From Cucumis sativus (lineage: Eukaryota; Streptophyta; Magnoliopsida; Cucurbitales; Cucurbitaceae): a stretch of DNA of 64,000 bases. The notes under the pieces are model-generated. The model saw only the letters and a list, made by a program, of their open reading frames with translations, did no database searches and had not been told where the DNA came from. Shown here one piece after another: positions 61,261 to 64,000 of this stretch (positions within the stretch are counted from its first letter, which is position 1; each line of letters opens with the position of its first letter). Where the stretch lies: the NCBI RefSeq assembly GCF_000004075.3, contig NC_026660.2, positions 20,045,837 to 20,109,836 on the forward strand. The letters are read 5' to 3'. A program made the position numbers and the translations under genes.

Positions 61261-64000
61261 AAGAAAATTTTAAAATGTAATTAAATATAAATAATAAAAT
61301 ATAATTCCCCCCCCCCCCCAATTTGCCTCCAACTTTTCATTAAAAATTATTAAAATATAAATTTACTTTTATTTCCTCTTTCTTCATTATAATACTCACG
61401 ATACAACCCAAAAAACCCAACTCCAACCTCATTCTTTTATGTCTCCACTACCTTTCTTCTAAAAAGCGGAGACCCACGACAATGTCGAATCTAAGTGTTT
61501 CAAAGAGATCGATCCATGCTTGTTTTCTCATTGACGGCAACCCACACTTGTTTTAAAGATTTCGAAGATAGGTTAATGTTTAATACCTTTCACTTTTGTG
61601 TCTTTCTCTTTTCTGAATTTAATCGGTAAGGTATAAGAAATGGAACAAAATTTGGAACAAAATTTACTATTCCATCTGATGATAATGATTTTGTGCAATG
61701 TGTCATTCCCCATTTAATTTTCAATGATTGCAAAAAATACTCATTATTTTGAATTGGTTAAAGCATCCATTAACTCCATGAGATGAATGTAGAGGTATAG
61801 GGAAGGAGAAAGGCAAAGTAAGGAGAGCAGTCATATTCAACCAAAGTTTTCATTTTCACTCCCATTTTCTTTTCATTTTTCATTTTACCCACAATACGAA
61901 GGTATTCAACCAAAGGTTCATTATTTCTATTGTTTGTATTTGTACAGTAATATATTAATATGTGGTTGTGACGTTTTTTTTTTCTTATTTCTTTTGTATT
62001 AGTCTACTTTACAGAATATGAAGCATTTTGTTGGTTGCTTACAATGTGTTTGATGAATTGTCTCAATGAAGCATTTGGTTGATTTTTAATTGATTTTTGT
62101 TCGTTCGAATTAGGAAATCAAGGCCAAGGGAGATTTCATGGCTATGAGTTGAAGCTTTGAGAAAAAGAGAATGAAAAATGAAAGGTGAGATTTTAAACTT
62201 TGATGATGTGTAGGGTCTTTTTGTTTATGTCTATGCATTTTTCAAGTGAATTTGAGTACTTTTGATTTTTCTATTGATCTTTTATTTATGGTTGCTATTG
62301 AGTTGTATCGTAATTGCATGATAATCATAGCATAAACAAACGATATATCTAAACTTGAACACAAGTACTTGTTATCTAACTCATTACTAAATTGTTGTAA
62401 TTTGGTTACTCTTAATTTACTAATGATTGAAGATTAAAAGAAGTTATGAACGTTTTCACTATGAGCAATAAATAAACACTTTATGTTGCTAATGAACTTA
62501 TCTTGATTTATAGGAAGCTCTAATAAACCATCAATTTCAATTATTTTGGCCTTGTTATAGTTGTGAAATTCTATTTCTTTTTGTACGTGTTGGAAGTTAA
62601 TATGCAATAATAGTCCTACTGCTCCTAGGCAGAGAGAAGTCTGATATTTGTAAGGTAAGTCATTTGCTATTAAACCTAAATGTATTATTGAATTCCATTT
62701 TCCATTGTTATTATCTTTGAAAAAGAATGCTAACCTTCACTCTTTTTTTTTTTTTTTTTTGTCTCTATTATGATCTTGCAATCTTGAAAGCGTTACAGTT
62801 TCTTTTGTAACATAAATTTTTTTATTTGATTTGGATTGAAATTATGTCTTGCTTTGATTGAATGATAAATGAAATGATTATTGATAGTTATGGGTATGTA
62901 CTCTCTCCCTTTCTTACAATAAGTATAGTAGCAACACAAATTTCTACATGTTCTTTTATATTGAAATGAAAGACCAAAAAATGCATAGGGTGCCCATGAG
63001 CATATCTGCAAGTTGTTAAGGTGGTGAATTAAAATAACTCGCAAAAACCATATCTTTAAAGTGGGAGCGTGAGACATACAGTACGGAAGGTACGATTATG
63101 ATTTATGCATTCCTAAAGTATAGTCTTTTTGTTACAATGGAGGCTATATTTTTTATTTTCTACTTTCTGGTATATGCTTCATATTGTGTGTAATATAAGT
63201 CATCATTTATAATGCACTTAGTATAGACATCTTTTATAATGCTACGTGAACTTTTCATATGACATACCCTTTTCAACAAACCTCCCCAAACCTTGTTTGT
63301 AATATTTACATTTTTTGATAGATGTGTTGTATGTTCATTGTTGATAATGGGTATTCTTCGACAAAGATTTATTTTGTATGGTAGAATTTTATCTGCCACT
63401 TACCATGCTAGACCTTTCCAAGAGGAGTAAATTTGAAAATTTTGAAGAAACAACCGTTGTCTTGACTTAAACTTTCTTTGGGTGCATTCTTGTCAATTAG
63501 AAGGAATATCTCTCTCACGCTAGCTAATAATCAGTTTTATTTGCTCTCTAACTTTTAGTTTATTCTCTTTAGACACTCTCTAATGCATATGATTCATTTA
63601 CCACATAAAATAACTGTCGTCGTAGACCATTTTTCTTGTAATGTAGCTATAATGAATTATTTGCATTTTACCATTTTTAAATATTAATTGTTAATAGTTT
63701 GGCTATTTATTTTTTTATTTGACTATTATTTTTCTAGTTTGTTGAATGCAACTTTGTTGGTTCGTTTGACACACTTAATGGTAGGTTATTGCCCTTCTAA
63801 TCACAAATTTTATTTTAAAGAAATATTTATCTTTATTAGTTGAAAACTTGCAACTCTATTTTATTGCTCCTGTCATAGATACGAATGAGGTTGAATTTTA
63901 TTTATTTATTGATATCCCATTAGAGATATTTTATGTTATTCACCATTGGATGTTACGATTTCAAAAAGTTTATTTTTATTTCATTAGCCAATGAAATTTG
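61261..64000. other. AT-rich region, possibly interior of the CACTA-like element
   Basis: No recognisable transposase or gene. A run of C (about 61308-61318) and T-rich runs (62740-62760) are present. Frames are short. It may be non-autonomous transposon interior or plain intergenic DNA; I cannot tell. Confidence 0.4.

Noticed and set aside
1-64000. CRISPR arrays, operons or bacterial defence systems
   Set aside because: Introns, nuclear tRNA and plant families show this is plant nuclear DNA; no regularly spaced repeats were seen.

Overview
This window is nuclear DNA from a flowering plant, most likely a cucurbit (Cucumis or a close relative). All genes have GT-AG introns, intergenic DNA is AT-rich and full of mobile-element debris, and the only RNA gene is a nuclear-type tRNA. 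The cucurbit call is an inference. It rests on a Ty3/gypsy gag start and a short MITE that resemble families I associate with Cucumis; I could not run a search.

Layout. 0-31 kb is gene-rich: phytochrome A (PHYA, +), exocyst subunit EXO84A (-, tail to tail with PHYA), a secreted wall-associated-kinase-type galacturonan-binding protein (+), two adjacent DUF569 genes (+), a seven-exon HIT zinc-finger protein of the ZNHIT3 type (+) with retroelement debris in one intron, and a plastid-type 2-oxoadipate dioxygenase/decarboxylase (HglS/DUF1338, +). 31-40 kb is a nest of mobile elements: diverged AT-rich repeat copies, one end of a CACTA transposon, and an internally deleted Ty3/gypsy element with a gag start, integrase and chromodomain. 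40-46 kb holds an NPF4.6-like (NRT1/PTR family) transporter (-). 46-57 kb has no complete protein gene. It holds two LINE-type reverse-transcriptase tail fragments, a complete tRNA-derived SINE with target-site duplications, a MITE and a tRNA-Leu(AAG) gene. 57.8-59.4 kb is a pectate lyase (-). 59.4-64 kb is non-coding, with a copia-like LTR/primer-binding-site remnant and a second CACTA-like end.

The genes do not form a pathway. They are independent plant genes: light sensing, secretion tethering, wall sensing, snoRNP assembly, lysine catabolism, nitrate/ABA transport and pectin degradation. Exon-intron models were built by hand from reading frame, splice sites and family knowledge. All seven complete models keep an open frame across every junction. 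Nothing here looks like a wholly new biological system. The most useful observations are gene-structure oddities (a start-codon-only exon, a 32-nt exon, two alternative hydrophobic C-termini) and well-preserved transposon signatures.
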